Shown here in pieces: positions 31,730 to 41,427 of a stretch of DNA of 64,000 nucleotides (the first letter of the stretch is position 1; every line of letters begins with the position of its first letter). The DNA lies in the NCBI GenBank assembly GCA_949316235.1, contig OX438743.1:24549771-24613770 (forward strand), given 5' to 3'. The stretch is from Oegoconia quadripuncta (Eukaryota > Arthropoda > Insecta > Lepidoptera > Autostichidae). Below the pieces are notes generated by a model. It made no database searches, had not been told where the DNA came from, and saw only the letters and a list, made by a program, of their open reading frames with translations. Made by a program: the position numbers and the translations under genes.

Positions 31730-34663
31730 TTAAGTAAATAAATTTTTATCATTTAAGAAGTCTTCAATTTTATAATAACATTTTTCGACTAATATTTTCT
31801 TTAATTTCATTTTAAACATATGACAACTGCACTGCTTTAGTGCATTAGGTAATTTGTTAAAAACTTTAGGGGCCATACAATATACACTTTTGCTCATTAG
31901 AGCAGTATGTGACCTTGCCAAGCAGAGTCTGCTGTTATCACGAAGGTTACGATTGATCGCATCTTTCTGAAGTTGAAAAAGCTCTGGATTGTTTTTTACA
32001 AAAGTTGCTAACTCAAAAATGTAGACAGAATTAAGCGTCATAATTTTATATTTTTTAAAATAGGGAACACAAGTATCAGTAGGTTTTAGATTAAAGATAG
32101 CTCTAATACATTTCTTTTGGCATTTGAAAATTTTTTCCTTATCCGTTGAATTGCCCCAAAATATTATTCCATATCTTAATACTGACTCCACTAAAGCATG
32201 GTACGCTACCAAAATTGCCTCCACATTAAGAGTCTGACTAAGCTTATATAGGGCATATGAAGATCTTGACATTTTCATGCATAGATGCTCCACATGCATC
32301 TTCCAATTAAGGGACTTATCAATATAAACCCCAAGGAATTTTGTTACTTCTACATCATCTACTGTAGTGCCTTGATAACTAATATTTAAGTTGGGTACTA
32401 TAGTAGGTTTTCTCTGGCTGAAGTGCATTATTTTAGTTTTGTTTAAATTTACCATTAAATTATTGTTTTTCAACCAGCTTATAATGTCACTCAGAGTGTT
32501 ATTAATGTTGTTTTGATATGAATCTTTATTTTCACATTTTATTATAGCTGTACTGTCATCTGCAAAGATTGTCATAGGGTGATACGTTGAATTGGGTAGG
32601 TCATTGATATAAATAATAAAAAGCAAAGGTCCTAATACACTGCCTTGTGGTACACCATATTTATTTATTTTTTTATTTGATCGATATATTACCTCCTTCT
32701 TAGTTCTTAAGTTAATTCGAGGTATTTCCACATACTGCTCTCTGTTATGTAAATATGACTCGAATAACAAATGAAGATTGCCACGTATCCCGTACGCTTC
32801 TAATTTGTTCAAAAGAATTTGGTGATCTACATGATCAAATGCTTGCGTCATATCCATGTAAATTGCGCAGATAGGGTTTCGTAGGTCTACGTTTGTAGTA
32901 ACCACATTAAGAAAATTAAATATGGCCATACTCGTCGTTCTATTTTTTCGAAATCCTTGTTGTTCCTTTGCAAACAATTTGTTCTTCTCAAAATATGTGT
33001 ATAATTCTTGATGTATGTATTTTTCGTAAATTTTTATAAACACAGTGCTAATAGGAATTGGTCTATAAAAGGTCATATCCAGTCTATCGTTTTTTTTATA
33101 CACGGGCTTTACCACAACAGTTTTTAATTTATCTGGGAAAACTCCTACATTTATACAGAGATTTATAATATGACTTAGATGTGGAGCTATACAGTCTGCA
33201 ATAGTTTTTACTATTTTGATTGATACTCCATCATAACCAACACTATTTTTATTTTTTAAATTTTTTATAATAGTATATATGTCTTTAGGTATACTCGGTT
33301 TCATAAACATCGACTTGGATTTGTTTACAATGTTTGATTTTTTTGGTTTTTCTATATTTACGCGTCGTGAAACTTCATCAACAAAATAATCATTTAAGCT
33401 ATTCGCTATTTCCTGGGGGTCACTTATAATATTATTACCATTTAATTTTATATTCATTATGCTATTTTTTGGCTTGTTCAATTTACATCTATTTATAATT
33501 TGCCAAACTGTTTTACCTCTATTATCTGAGTTTTTTAACCTATTGATGTTATGAATGCGCTGATTAATTTTTATAATATTTTTTAACGAGTTGGAATAGC
33601 TTTTAAGTTTTATTTTGTTTGTAACAGTTGGTTTTAGTCTATATTTCCATAGCAGGCTTCTTTTTATTTTGCAACTGTGCTTTATACCGCGTGATATCCA
33701 CTGAGGTTTTTTAATTGTTTTTATAGTTATATTATTAATTGGAAAACACAAATTATAGAACAAAAGAAATGTATCATTAAACAAATTAAATGCTTCATTA
33801 GGATCACTAGTAAAATAAATGTCATTAAATGTCAAGGTCTCCATACAATGTCGAAATTTTTTGATATATTCTATACCGTAATCTCGTTTTTTTACCCGCC
33901 ATTGATTTATAACACATGTATTTTTCACTGGGAACTTCAATAATTGAGCAATATGGTCCGATAGACCTAATTCTATGAGATCACATTTACTTTTGATTGG
34001 TTTTTCATGTGCAATATTATCAAGACAGGTGCCACTAATGAGTCTTGTGGGCTGCCTGATTTGTAGATGCAAGTTAAAGTTGTACAAAACTGTTTCTAGT
34101 TCACGTGTAAAGTTATTGACTTGTAAAATGTCTATATTGAAGTCTCCACAGAGAATAATATTGTATTTTTTCTTTTTCCGCAAAGTACACAAGACCATCT
34201 CAAGTCTTTCAAAAAATAAATTTAAATACATTCTTTTCCTATTTGATTTTGGAATCCTATATATACATAAAACTATCACCTTACAACTAACCAATTCCAC
34301 CGCACAACACTCAAATACACCACGTATAGAGAGTTGTGAAATCTCTGACAGTTCGTTGCACTGATGACCAGTTTTGACCAAAATACAGGCCCCTCCCTTT
34401 TTTTTGTCTCTATTATATGATGCTACAATGTTATAATTTTGTATAAATAGAGCTTCCTTGCAACTATCAGTCATATTGTGCTCCGTGATACAGATCACAT
34501 CAACAGAAATCTCCTTGTCTTGAAGTTGTTCTAAACCGATTGCTAACTGATCAGCTTTATTTATTAAGCCTGCAATGTTTTGATGTAGTATGTATATGTA
34601 TTTATAAACGAAAAAACCCAGATGAAACTTGGTCATTTTCCTTCTTGGACAGCATCTCCACAA
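31730..34663 (-). CDS. CR1-like ORF2: APE endonuclease and reverse transcriptase
   Basis: 977 residues, uninterrupted. Endonuclease domain about 25-240: TEHN with Glu61, YRIP at 135-138, GDFNID at 173-178 and SDH at 235-237. The RT domain is about 450-800: VVVKPVYKK, YRPIPIS, QQGFRKNRTTSMA, IYMDMTQAFD (Asp604), VPQGSVLGP at 671-679 and FADD at 700-703 (the YxDD box, with Phe). The C-terminus ends YYKIEDFLNDKN, close to the remnant at 38820-39450. The true start may be downstream (Met10) or by reinitiation after ORF1; the ORFs overlap by 62 bases in different frames. It would nick target DNA and reverse-transcribe the element RNA. Confidence 0.92.
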   Translation of the reverse strand: MWRCCPRRKMTKFHLGFFVYKYIYILHQNIAGLINKADQLAIGLEQLQDKEISVDVICITEHNMTDSCKEALFIQNYNIVASYNRDKKKGGACILVKTGHQCNELSEISQLSIRGVFECCAVELVSCKVIVLCIYRIPKSNRKRMYLNLFFERLEMVLCTLRKKKKYNIILCGDFNIDILQVNNFTRELETVLYNFNLHLQIRQPTRLISGTCLDNIAHEKPIKSKCDLIELGLSDHIAQLLKFPVKNTCVINQWRVKKRDYGIEYIKKFRHCMETLTFNDIYFTSDPNEAFNLFNDTFLLFYNLCFPINNITIKTIKKPQWISRGIKHSCKIKRSLLWKYRLKPTVTNKIKLKSYSNSLKNIIKINQRIHNINRLKNSDNRGKTVWQIINRCKLNKPKNSIMNIKLNGNNIISDPQEIANSLNDYFVDEVSRRVNIEKPKKSNIVNKSKSMFMKPSIPKDIYTIIKNLKNKNSVGYDGVSIKIVKTIADCIAPHLSHIINLCINVGVFPDKLKTVVVKPVYKKNDRLDMTFYRPIPISTVFIKIYEKYIHQELYTYFEKNKLFAKEQQGFRKNRTTSMAIFNFLNVVTTNVDLRNPICAIYMDMTQAFDHVDHQILLNKLEAYGIRGNLHLLFESYLHNREQYVEIPRINLRTKKEVIYRSNKKINKYGVPQGSVLGPLLFIIYINDLPNSTYHPMTIFADDSTAIIKCENKDSYQNNINNTLSDIISWLKNNNLMVNLNKTKIMHFSQRKPTIVPNLNISYQGTTVDDVEVTKFLGVYIDKSLNWKMHVEHLCMKMSRSSYALYKLSQTLNVEAILVAYHALVESVLRYGIIFWGNSTDKEKIFKCQKKCIRAIFNLKPTDTCVPYFKKYKIMTLNSVYIFELATFVKNNPELFQLQKDAINRNLRDNSRLCLARSHTALMSKSVYCMAPKVFNKLPNALKQCSCHMFKMKLKKILVEKCYYKIEDFLNDKNLFT

Positions 34664-36074
34664 CAGCGGGATAATGGGTATCTTCTTCGTTATATTCTTC
34701 TATTTGATTCAACAGAATGCTAATGTCATGAAATATTATTTTACACGCATTATTGTTCACGCGTCCAGTAAAACGAGAATACATGTCATCATAATTATAT
34801 GTCAAGTTAAGATTAGAATCGAGCATATAGGCGTACTCATGCATCATTATATCTCGATAAAGTAATTTGTTAAAAGATTCTATTCTCCAATTGTACATTT
34901 TGCTATATATTCCCAATTTGAACGTTGGTGCACATATGATAATATTTGTATGTGTTAAGGCTTTTAGTTTATCTCTGATGTACTGAACTAAATTTACATA
35001 ATCTTGTGTCACTTTAAAATCTTCCTCCCCTACAAATATCAAACAATAATCGGACAGGCTGTAATCGACCAATTTTCGATCAATATTGTTCAATAAAACT
35101 TTGATGCCTACATTTGGAGTCAAGTAACGACAAATGTCATATTTAGGGCTCAGATTCTGTGTGGCAATTTTTAATGTTTTATTGTATTTAATTGGGCTCA
35201 CTATGCAGATTTTGTTCTTAGAACCTGTATTACATTGGTATTTGGATGATGATACATTTTTAGTATAACTGTTTGTAGGATCTGGAACCGGTGGTACCGA
35301 TATTTGGGATGTCCGATTGGCTTGTGGGCTTGATACCTGAGATGGCAGCACTTGCAATGAATCTTTACCGATATAATTCAAGTTGATGCAAGTTGAATTT
35401 AAGTCTGTGCTGTTATCTTCGGGAGTAAAAATTATCTTTTTTGTAGTAATGCTCCGTCTCTTTTTACTAGGAGTTTTAGAGGTTGACCTGCATATATCAG
35501 TGAGTATATTTATTTTTGTCTCATACTTTGTTATAGCTTTTTTTAATGTGCAATTTTCTGATAACAAGTTTTCTATCTCTTTTTCAGCTATTAATAACTG
35601 TTCCTGGAGGTTAATAACTTTATGATTCAAATTTTCTAATTGGTGGTGTACATTATCAGAAATTTCCGGACAGCTTCTATTAAATTTACTCGTGGGTGAT
35701 GAAGGAATTGATGAAAAATCAAGTTCTTCTGTTTCTGATAAAGCCTCGAAAGAGTTATCTGTTGGTATATTTATTTGATACTTTTTTATCCGAGTAGTTA
35801 TATTATCGCTTGATGTAACTGGTGACGAGATACTGTAGTGATAAGAATTTGGAGAATCCGTACAGGTTTTGTTCTTTGTTATCCAGCATAATCGACAAAT
35901 CCAGTTAATTTTGTTTTCCGCTGTCATTAGATAAAATCGTTTTGAAGTAACGTCGGCACATTCTATGTGATAATAAGCTTTACAACAGAAACATGCTAGT
36001 AGTTCACGATTTGTTATGTGAAGAGAACATTTTATGCAATCTAACGCCATCTTGTAGCAACAGCAAGTAAACAC
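34602..36074 (-). CDS. CR1-like ORF1: PHD finger, coiled coil, esterase-like region
   Basis: 490 residues. Met9 (ATGGCGTTAGATTGC) has the better context and is the likely start. A PHD-type zinc finger spans about 13-63: C13-x2-C16, C28-x2-C31, H36-x2-C39, C60-x2-C63. A coiled coil follows at about 140-195 (HHQLENLNHKVINLQEQLL). A C-terminal region from about 290 (KICIVSP to DYCLIFVGEEDF and NIIICAPTF) has the block order of the SGNH/esterase domain of CR1 ORF1 proteins, but the usual GTND box reads GEED. These proteins bind element RNA. Neighbour: ORF2. Confidence 0.85.
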   Translation of the reverse strand: MFTCCCYKMALDCIKCSLHITNRELLACFCCKAYYHIECADVTSKRFYLMTAENKINWICRLCWITKNKTCTDSPNSYHYSISSPVTSSDNITTRIKKYQINIPTDNSFEALSETEELDFSSIPSSPTSKFNRSCPEISDNVHHQLENLNHKVINLQEQLLIAEKEIENLLSENCTLKKAITKYETKINILTDICRSTSKTPSKKRRSITTKKIIFTPEDNSTDLNSTCINLNYIGKDSLQVLPSQVSSPQANRTSQISVPPVPDPTNSYTKNVSSSKYQCNTGSKNKICIVSPIKYNKTLKIATQNLSPKYDICRYLTPNVGIKVLLNNIDRKLVDYSLSDYCLIFVGEEDFKVTQDYVNLVQYIRDKLKALTHTNIIICAPTFKLGIYSKMYNWRIESFNKLLYRDIMMHEYAYMLDSNLNLTYNYDDMYSRFTGRVNNNACKIIFHDISILLNQIEEYNEEDTHYPAVVEMLSKKENDQVSSGFFRL

Positions 36075-36117
36075 GAGAAGTACTCCGCCAGGACGTGTGC
36101 AAGAAGCACGATGAATG

Positions 36118-36262
36118 ATATTTTGTATTCTGTTTATTTATTATAAAAACAAATACAAAAAGTTCAACAGTCCAAGACACCAGACATGAGATTCGAACTC
36201 GATCCCTGTCAGTCTCCACATCGATGTTTAAACCACTACGCCATTCAAAGAGATGAGCTAAC
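36118..36262 (-). mobile_element. tRNA-derived SINE (GGCGTAGTGG head)
   Basis: Read on the minus strand: 'GAATGGCGTAGTGGTTTAAA' (A-box-like), then 'CGAGTTCGAATCTC' (B-box-like) and 'TGTCTGGTGTCTTGGACTGT', ending in AATAAA-rich sequence. It abuts the 5' end of the CR1-like element in the same orientation. No second copy is in the window. Confidence 0.6.
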
Positions 36263-36679
36263 GTACGAAAATAACGTACGCCTTGTTGCGCATTAAAGTC
36301 CGTGACAAGTGAAAGTGGTTTGATTGAGTGTAGGTAGTATTCAATAGCAAACGACAACGGCCGACTTTGATTTTATATTTTAAATTTAACACTGATTCTC
36401 CACAGAAAGTTTAAATATGGTATTGTATAATTAGTTTAAATTAGGTTTAGTTTATTTTTATTAATATGTTAGGTACAAAATGTTTTTGGAACACACTGTA
36501 ACACACTGAATAGTTTATTCACAAAATGTCACTCATATACTTGAGCAATACAGTCACAAACACTTACACACTATATTTACACTAATCTTGTCCTTTTTTG
36601 AGTATTTTTACGTGATAATTGTCACTCTTTACAATTTTTAAGTTAAAGTTATCGCAACCCAATGTTTACATGACGGTGG

Positions 36680-36711
<32 letters not shown>

Positions 36712-36800
36712 TACCTTATTTTTAGAACCTTATTTGTTAGTAGTAACACTTCTCTTAAAAATTTTGGAAAGCCGCGACTTTCAATATAAAAGAAAATCCA
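36263..36800. other. No gene; poly(T) of about 28 at 36681-36709
   Basis: AT-rich sequence with one long T-run, probably a retroelement poly(A) on the opposite strand. Confidence 0.5.
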
Positions 36801-37027
36801 CCATCTAGCTACCACCATCTTATCTAAATCTGCCGCCAAACAGCAATGTTAATAGCATTGTTGTGTTCCAGTTGTCAGAGATAAGATAGCCAATCCCCCA
36901 AATGTGTTGGGGTTTCCGGGTCAGTACGCTTCCCCATTCGACCTTATCTTCACTTAACGTCAGGTGTGATAGAGGTCAAATACCAACCCGTTGTGCATAA
37001 AAAAAAACCCGTTGTGCATAAAAAAAA
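36801..37027 (+). mobile_element. tRNA-derived SINE, family F1, 5'-truncated
   Basis: Starts at 'TAGCTACCACCATCTTATCT'. The tail 'CCGTTGTGCATAAAAAAA' is doubled (37000 and 37010). Confidence 0.8.
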
Positions 37028-37760
37028 TGTTTCTCTGAGCTTAAACCGGAAATTGAGTCGACAAAAATCATTCTAAATCATTATGACACCAATCGATAGC
37101 ATTGATATACATTCTTAATATCTTTATTGTACATAAAATTGTTACAGAAATATGCATTGTATATAAAATGTACAAAAGCGAACTTGTGTTTGAAATTAAA
37201 TTTAAGTTTCCTTTTTTTTCACCCCGTATACCTATGCATTGCGGGCAAAGGCCTTCAACGAAGTACCATTTATATGTCTCGTTTCGTAGAACGAATTGCC
37301 CTAATCACAGATTTGGTGATTACGGAGAGCGTCACACCACTAAGACTCTTGGTGGTCTGCTGATGAAGTGATAGTTTGTCCCCATTATTAGATAGAAACT
37401 AGACTTGGAATCACGTAACCACGAGTATCTACTCAGACCTGAAAATAAGTCCACAGGTTATGTCATTCATACGAAAAAAATAAACTCCTTAATGAATGGA
37501 TAGCGAAGATTAATGAAGATGTTTTATAACGTAACAGTCAGATATGGCAATTTGTTTCATTGCACGCCATGGAGTATAATGTGCGCCGATTGCGATGTGG
37601 TAATTTCCTTCAATCAGGCACAGAAGTAACATCCAATACCGACAGGAAATGAGAGGTTACCCCGGTAGGAAAGTTGGTGTGTGGCCTAAGTTATAAACTG
37701 TCAGATGACACTAGAAACTACAGTTATGTGGTAATTTTACCACATAGTTTCTTTTTTTTT
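37028..37760. other. No gene recognised; small foldback at 37722-37752
   Basis: TATGTGGTAA and TTACCACATA form 10-bp arms around 2 bases just before an F1 SINE. ORFs at 37102-37371 show no known domain. Confidence 0.4.
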
Positions 37761-38093
37761 AACCACCTCCGTGGCTCAATGTAAACAACATTGGGTTTGC
37801 GATTCGGAGGTCGCTGGATCGATCCCCATCGGGGCATATGTTTAAGTACTCAGTTTGGTTGGTGGTAGAGCATTTTAAATGTCCGCCTGGCTAGCTACCA
37901 CCATCTTATCTAAATCTGCCGCCAAGCAGCAATGTTAATGGTATTGTTGTGTTCCGGTTGTCAGAGATAAGATAGCCAGTCCCCCAATTGTGTTGGGGTT
38001 TCCGGGTCAGAACGCTTCCACCTTCGACCTCATCTTCACTTAACATCAGGTGTAATTGAGGTCAAGTACCAACCGGTTGTGCATAAAAAAAAA
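37761..38093 (+). mobile_element. tRNA-derived SINE, family F1, full length
   Basis: 'AACCACCTCCGTGGCTCAAT', body and tail 'GTTGTGCATAAAAAAAAA'. The B-box is altered (GGATCGATCCC). Confidence 0.85.
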
Positions 38094-38095
38094 GT

Positions 38096-38445
38096 TGTTC
38101 GTAATCAGCAGTGGAGTCACCACTAAACAGCAATTACACGAATTAAATTTCACCCTGTATACTATTAAACAACCTGTATAAACTACCGCTACATTTAAAC
38201 TTACACCACAGCCTAACTATGGGAACGCCGCTCTTAATATTGCATCCGTATCATTCATTGTGCACGGCACTCCTGAATGACAAAACGATGGAAAAATTAT
38301 TATTACGCAATTTTTCTACCTCGTGAGTAAAAATATAAGTAAGAGATCGTCAGGTCAGAATGGGCCGCATCACTACGATTCTGACTATATAGGGTGAATT
38401 GTGTAGTTCTTATTAACTGGTGACGCCTCTCTTGATTACGAACAA
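38096..38445. mobile_element. Inverted-repeat element (TTGTTCGTAATC ends)
   Basis: 'GTTGTTCGTAATCAGCAGTG' at the left is inverted as 'CTCTTGATTACGAACAA' at the right. Near 38160 'AAATTTCACCCTGTATA' and near 38385 'TATAGGGTGAATTG' are also inverted. Related blocks are at 8936-9065 and 39880-39995. Confidence 0.5.
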
Positions 38446-38560
38446 GATAGATAGATAGATAAACAGTTTATTATTATTAATTCATACACATTCTATTTTG
38501 CAAGTTATATTTAACTCATATGATACCTAATTGGATATGTTTCTTAACAAAGCCTTTAAT
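38446..38560 (-). mobile_element. LINE 3' tail, GATA type
   Basis: (GATA)n then 'AACAGTTTATTATTATTAAT', the layout of the tails at 1955, 39626 and 49354. Confidence 0.5.
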
Positions 38561-38654
38561 TGTTATGGAAGAGCGAAAGCACCTGATACAGGTACTTAGG
38601 TACTTACTAGGTGTTTTCCACCCAAATATTAATTATGTAAAATCTTTGTTAAAG

Positions 38655-38820
38655 AAATAAAATATTTTGATTTTGAGTTTATTGCATAAACTGGCACACA
38701 TACAAGAGAGAAACATAAATACTACATTAGCAAACAAGAAACAAACATTCATGAAAACAACAAGAGACATACAATTTTTAACGAATACAAACAGATGTAA
38801 ACAAATATAACATATCAATT
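38655..38820 (-). mobile_element. LINE 3' UTR remnant (tentative)
   Basis: 'AATATTTTGATTTTGAGTTT' then 'ATTGCATAAACTGGCACACA' has the style of a reversed LINE tail. The minus ORF has no domain. Confidence 0.35.
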
Positions 38821-39450
38821 AAAATTTTCCCAATACCTTCAAGACTTCAAATGGAATCCTGCAAACCCTACTTTATAAAGCATGGCATACTTACACTAAC
38901 ATCCATTTATATACTGGAAGCGTGCAAATTTGTTAGGACCCACGAATACCTGTATTCCCCAGTTAAAACAATAAAACGAAATAATCGCACCCAAAACCAA
39001 CTTAAAAAACCCTTTTCAAAACTAAAATTATTTACATCTGGACTCCATTATACGGTAATTAAAATTTTCAACGCCATTCCTAATGAAATTAAAAATATAG
39101 AATCAAACAAATCATTCACCCAAAAACTAAAAAGGCTTCCTTGTTAAAAAAAGCTACTACAACCTAAATGATTTCTTGCAAGATAACAAAGTATTTATAT
39201 GATATTTAAGGATGTTATGATTCCTCAACGCCTACTTTAAGAAATGTTTATGTAAAAAATCTTAATATATACATAACTGTGATAATAACTATAGTTAAGT
39301 ATAGAAAATAATAAACTGTCAGGCCCTCTCCTAATGTAAGATAATATTGCCATGCCCCAACGGGACGTCACAAATATTTATTTAACACCTAGTTTTACTC
39401 GTAAGCATGTACTACTATATTTGTGATACTGCAATAAACGTACTGAATAC
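38820..39450 (+). pseudogene. CR1-like LINE ORF2 C-terminus and 3' UTR
   Basis: Frame 38851-39147 reads MESCKPYFIKHGILTLTSIY, ILEACKFVRTH and KIFNAIPNEIKNIE. It aligns with the C-terminus of the intact CR1-like ORF2 (VPYFKKYKIMTLNSVYIFEL). After the stop another frame gives YYNLNDFLQDNKVFI, matching YYKIEDFLNDKN, so a frameshift lies near 39140. The 3' UTR runs to 'GCAATAAACGTACTGAATAC'. Confidence 0.85.
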
Positions 39451-39625
39451 TGACTTACTGCCGATTCATGTGGGATGGGTCTGTGGCGATGGGAATGTGT
39501 GCAACAGTCATACAACAAGGTCATAGCTCAGTGCATTAGAAATCCTCAATGAATGAACAAGCACTGATTTTCAGTTATCACCCAGCTTTCAACTCACTTA
39601 TCAACAACTTTCCCTAAGGAACCAT

Positions 39626-39812
39626 AATAGATAGATAGATAAAGCGTTTATTAGCATATTACAGAAACACATACAAAAATATTCGACGCAACAATCATTC
39701 TGCTTGGTGTTATTCTTACAAAATGTAGCCTTATTTCACAGTAATAAAAATAAAAACTAAAATTAAGTACAACTGTTACAACTTATAATAGAGTTGTATG
39801 TGTATCTGTAAA
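39626..39812 (-). mobile_element. LINE 3' UTR with GATA-type tail, copy 2
   Basis: (GATA)n then a block almost identical to 1955-2135 ('ATATTCGACGCAACAATCAT'). Confidence 0.65.
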
Positions 39813-39879
39813 CTCTTCGATTACCCATGCAAGTATAACAATTCTGAAACCACCTTTAGTATGGAAGTCCAACAATTTT

Positions 39880-39995
39880 CAGCTTGATCGAGTTTTTAAT
39901 CGAATTAGGCTGTAGGTCTTAATGGAAAGTTGTCCGTAATAAGGTGTGTAGACACCAGTAATGAGGAATTACACGAATTAAGTTTCACCCTGTAT
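39880..39995. mobile_element. MITE-like fragment (TTTCACCCTGTA end)
   Basis: 'TACACGAATTAAGTTTCACC' and 'CTGTA' match the end seen near 38140-38164. Related to 8936-9065 ('AATTTAATTCGTGTAATTCC'). Confidence 0.45.
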
Positions 39996-40198
39996 CTATG
40001 GCCGCTTCATCATCAGCATTACACGTCCCCACTGTTCATTCAATGTTGATTACAATAATATCACTTATTGAAAGTCAACATGTTTCGTTTTAAAACAACA
40101 TCGCTTCACAAGGTGCTATATGGTTAGGGACCAATTCATTTCCCGAATTCCTGGCAAATTGGACAGTGGAATAGCAGATACCTATAAATACTACCGAT

Positions 40199-40363
40199 TT
40201 CGGTCGTTAAGTCCTAACAATATTATTTTAATTGGAGAATTAGAGTCTTTAGTATCAAAATATCGGTTTCCATTGAAACTACGATTCAGTCTTCCAACAA
40301 AAACCGATATGATTATGAACACTATAACATTTAGAATAAGATCGTTAGGACTTAACGACCGAA
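40199..40363. mobile_element. MITE with TTCGGTCGTTAAGTCCTAAC ends
   Basis: TTCGGTCGTTAAGTCCTAAC at 40199 is inverted as GTTAGGACTTAACGACCGAA ending at 40363, exactly. 165 bp with inner subrepeats (ATATCGG / CCGATAT). The ORF over it is incidental. Confidence 0.75.
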
Positions 40364-40430
40364 TTCGATAACATAACGATCGCTATCTATGTCGAGACTG
40401 CAGGCCCTGGTGTTAATATTGCCGTATTTA

Positions 40431-40760
40431 ACCGCCTCCGTGGCTCAATGTAAACAACATTGGGTTTACAATTCGGAGGTCGCGGGTCGATCCCCAGCGG
40501 GGTACATGTTTTAGTACTCGTTGGTTGGTGGTAGGGCATTTTAAAATGTCCGCCTGGCTAGCTACCACCATCTTAACTGAATCTGCCGCCAAGCAGCAAT
40601 GTTAATAGCATTGTTGTGTTCCGGTTGTCAGAGATAAGATAGCCAGTCCCCCAAATGTGTTGGGGTTTCCGGGTCAGTACGCTTCCACCTTTGACCTCAT
40701 CTTCACTTTACATCAGGTGTGATTGAAGTCAAGTACGATACCGCGGTGCATAAAAAAAAA
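40431..40760 (+). mobile_element. tRNA-derived SINE, family F1, full length
   Basis: 'ACCGCCTCCGTGGCTCAATG' to 'GGTGCATAAAAAAAAA'. One base is missing in the B-box (GGGTCGATCCC). Confidence 0.9.
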
Positions 40761-40763
40761 TGT

Positions 40764-41036
40764 AAGCACTCGTAGCACAGTCGTATAATACTGTCTGGCG
40801 CGATCAGTCCTTGGATGGGTGATCACTAATGGCATTTTAATATGAGTAATTCCGCGCGCGCGGAAGGCACTTGATATAGTCGGTCTTGGTTGTTTTCAAC
40901 TGCAGGCACTCATTATGCCAAGTCGCGGTCTAAAGGGACGTCTTAACACATTGACTGTCAGGTGCCCACTAGTCTGCCACAAATCAACCAATCCGCACTG
41001 GGTCCGTGGATTAGGGCCCGTACCCACTCCCAGTGA
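40764..41036 (+). mobile_element. 5S-rRNA-derived SINE, copy C
   Basis: 'GCGCGATCAGTCCTTGGATG' and 'GGTGATCAC' keep the 5S box C, while the box A part is lost. The body ('ACACATTGACTGTCAGGTGC') matches copies A and B. It directly follows an F1 SINE. Confidence 0.75.
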
Positions 41037-41160
41037 AATGAAATGAAATATTTATTCACTAGAATATGGTCCAACAATTGATCTTTAAATATAATACAGC
41101 ACGTTCGCATATTCTGCCATTTGTGGCGTGGAAATATCATTGTCTTAACGCATAATATTA
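41036..41160 (-). mobile_element. LINE 3' tail, GAAAT type
   Basis: (GAAAT)n followed by 'ATTTATTCACTAGAATATGG'. Cuts off the 3' end of 5S SINE copy C. Confidence 0.5.
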
Positions 41161-41311
41161 AATATGTTGTAAAAAATTAAAAAATTGGTATTAATTATTG
41201 AGTGATTTACTTTTAGAGTGAGGTAATATTTAACTGGCAGACAAACATAAGATAAAATATAGATATTTGAGAATATTAGAGCATATTTTTATCATACTAT
41301 CTCTTCCCCAG

Positions 41312-41427
41312 GTGGCGTCGAGAGCGGCCCGCCGTACAGGATGCCGCCGGCGCCGGAGGCGGCGCTGCCCGGCGCCCCCGCGCCCTCCAACCCCGCGGCC
41401 CTGCACACACACTCCGCTAAGTTTCCT
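41312..41427 (+). CDS. Host gene exon 2 (product unknown)
   Basis: Acceptor TATCTCTTCCCCAG precedes 41312 and donor GTAAGT follows 41427. The 116-base exon takes two bases to finish the phase-1 codon of the exon ending at 19759, then 38 codons: GVESGPPYRMPPAPEAALPG, APAPSNPAAL, HTHSAKFP. It is very GC-rich (CCGCCGGCGCCGGAGGC) in an AT-rich setting and encodes a Pro/Ala-rich linker. It ends in phase 0, as exon 3 requires. The minus ORFs here are shadows. Confidence 0.75.

Larger units (their letters stand above)
31371..36115 (-). mobile_element. CR1-like non-LTR retrotransposon, apparently full length
   Basis: The element reads on the minus strand from a short 5' leader near 36115 to a 3' tail of repeated TATCTT units (plus strand AAAGAT repeats at 31371-31405). 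Both ORFs are open, and ORF2 starts inside the end of ORF1. The 5' edge is set by a reversed tRNA-like SINE ending near 36118, and is approximate. It lies antisense within the host gene intron. Open frames and an intact tail suggest a young insertion, possibly able to move; this is inference. Confidence 0.85.

Noticed and set aside
33975..34364. 129-residue plus ORF
   Set aside because: Shadow of the LINE ORF2 on the opposite strand.
36004..36357. 117-residue minus ORF
   Set aside because: Crosses the LINE leader and a tRNA-like SINE; no domain.
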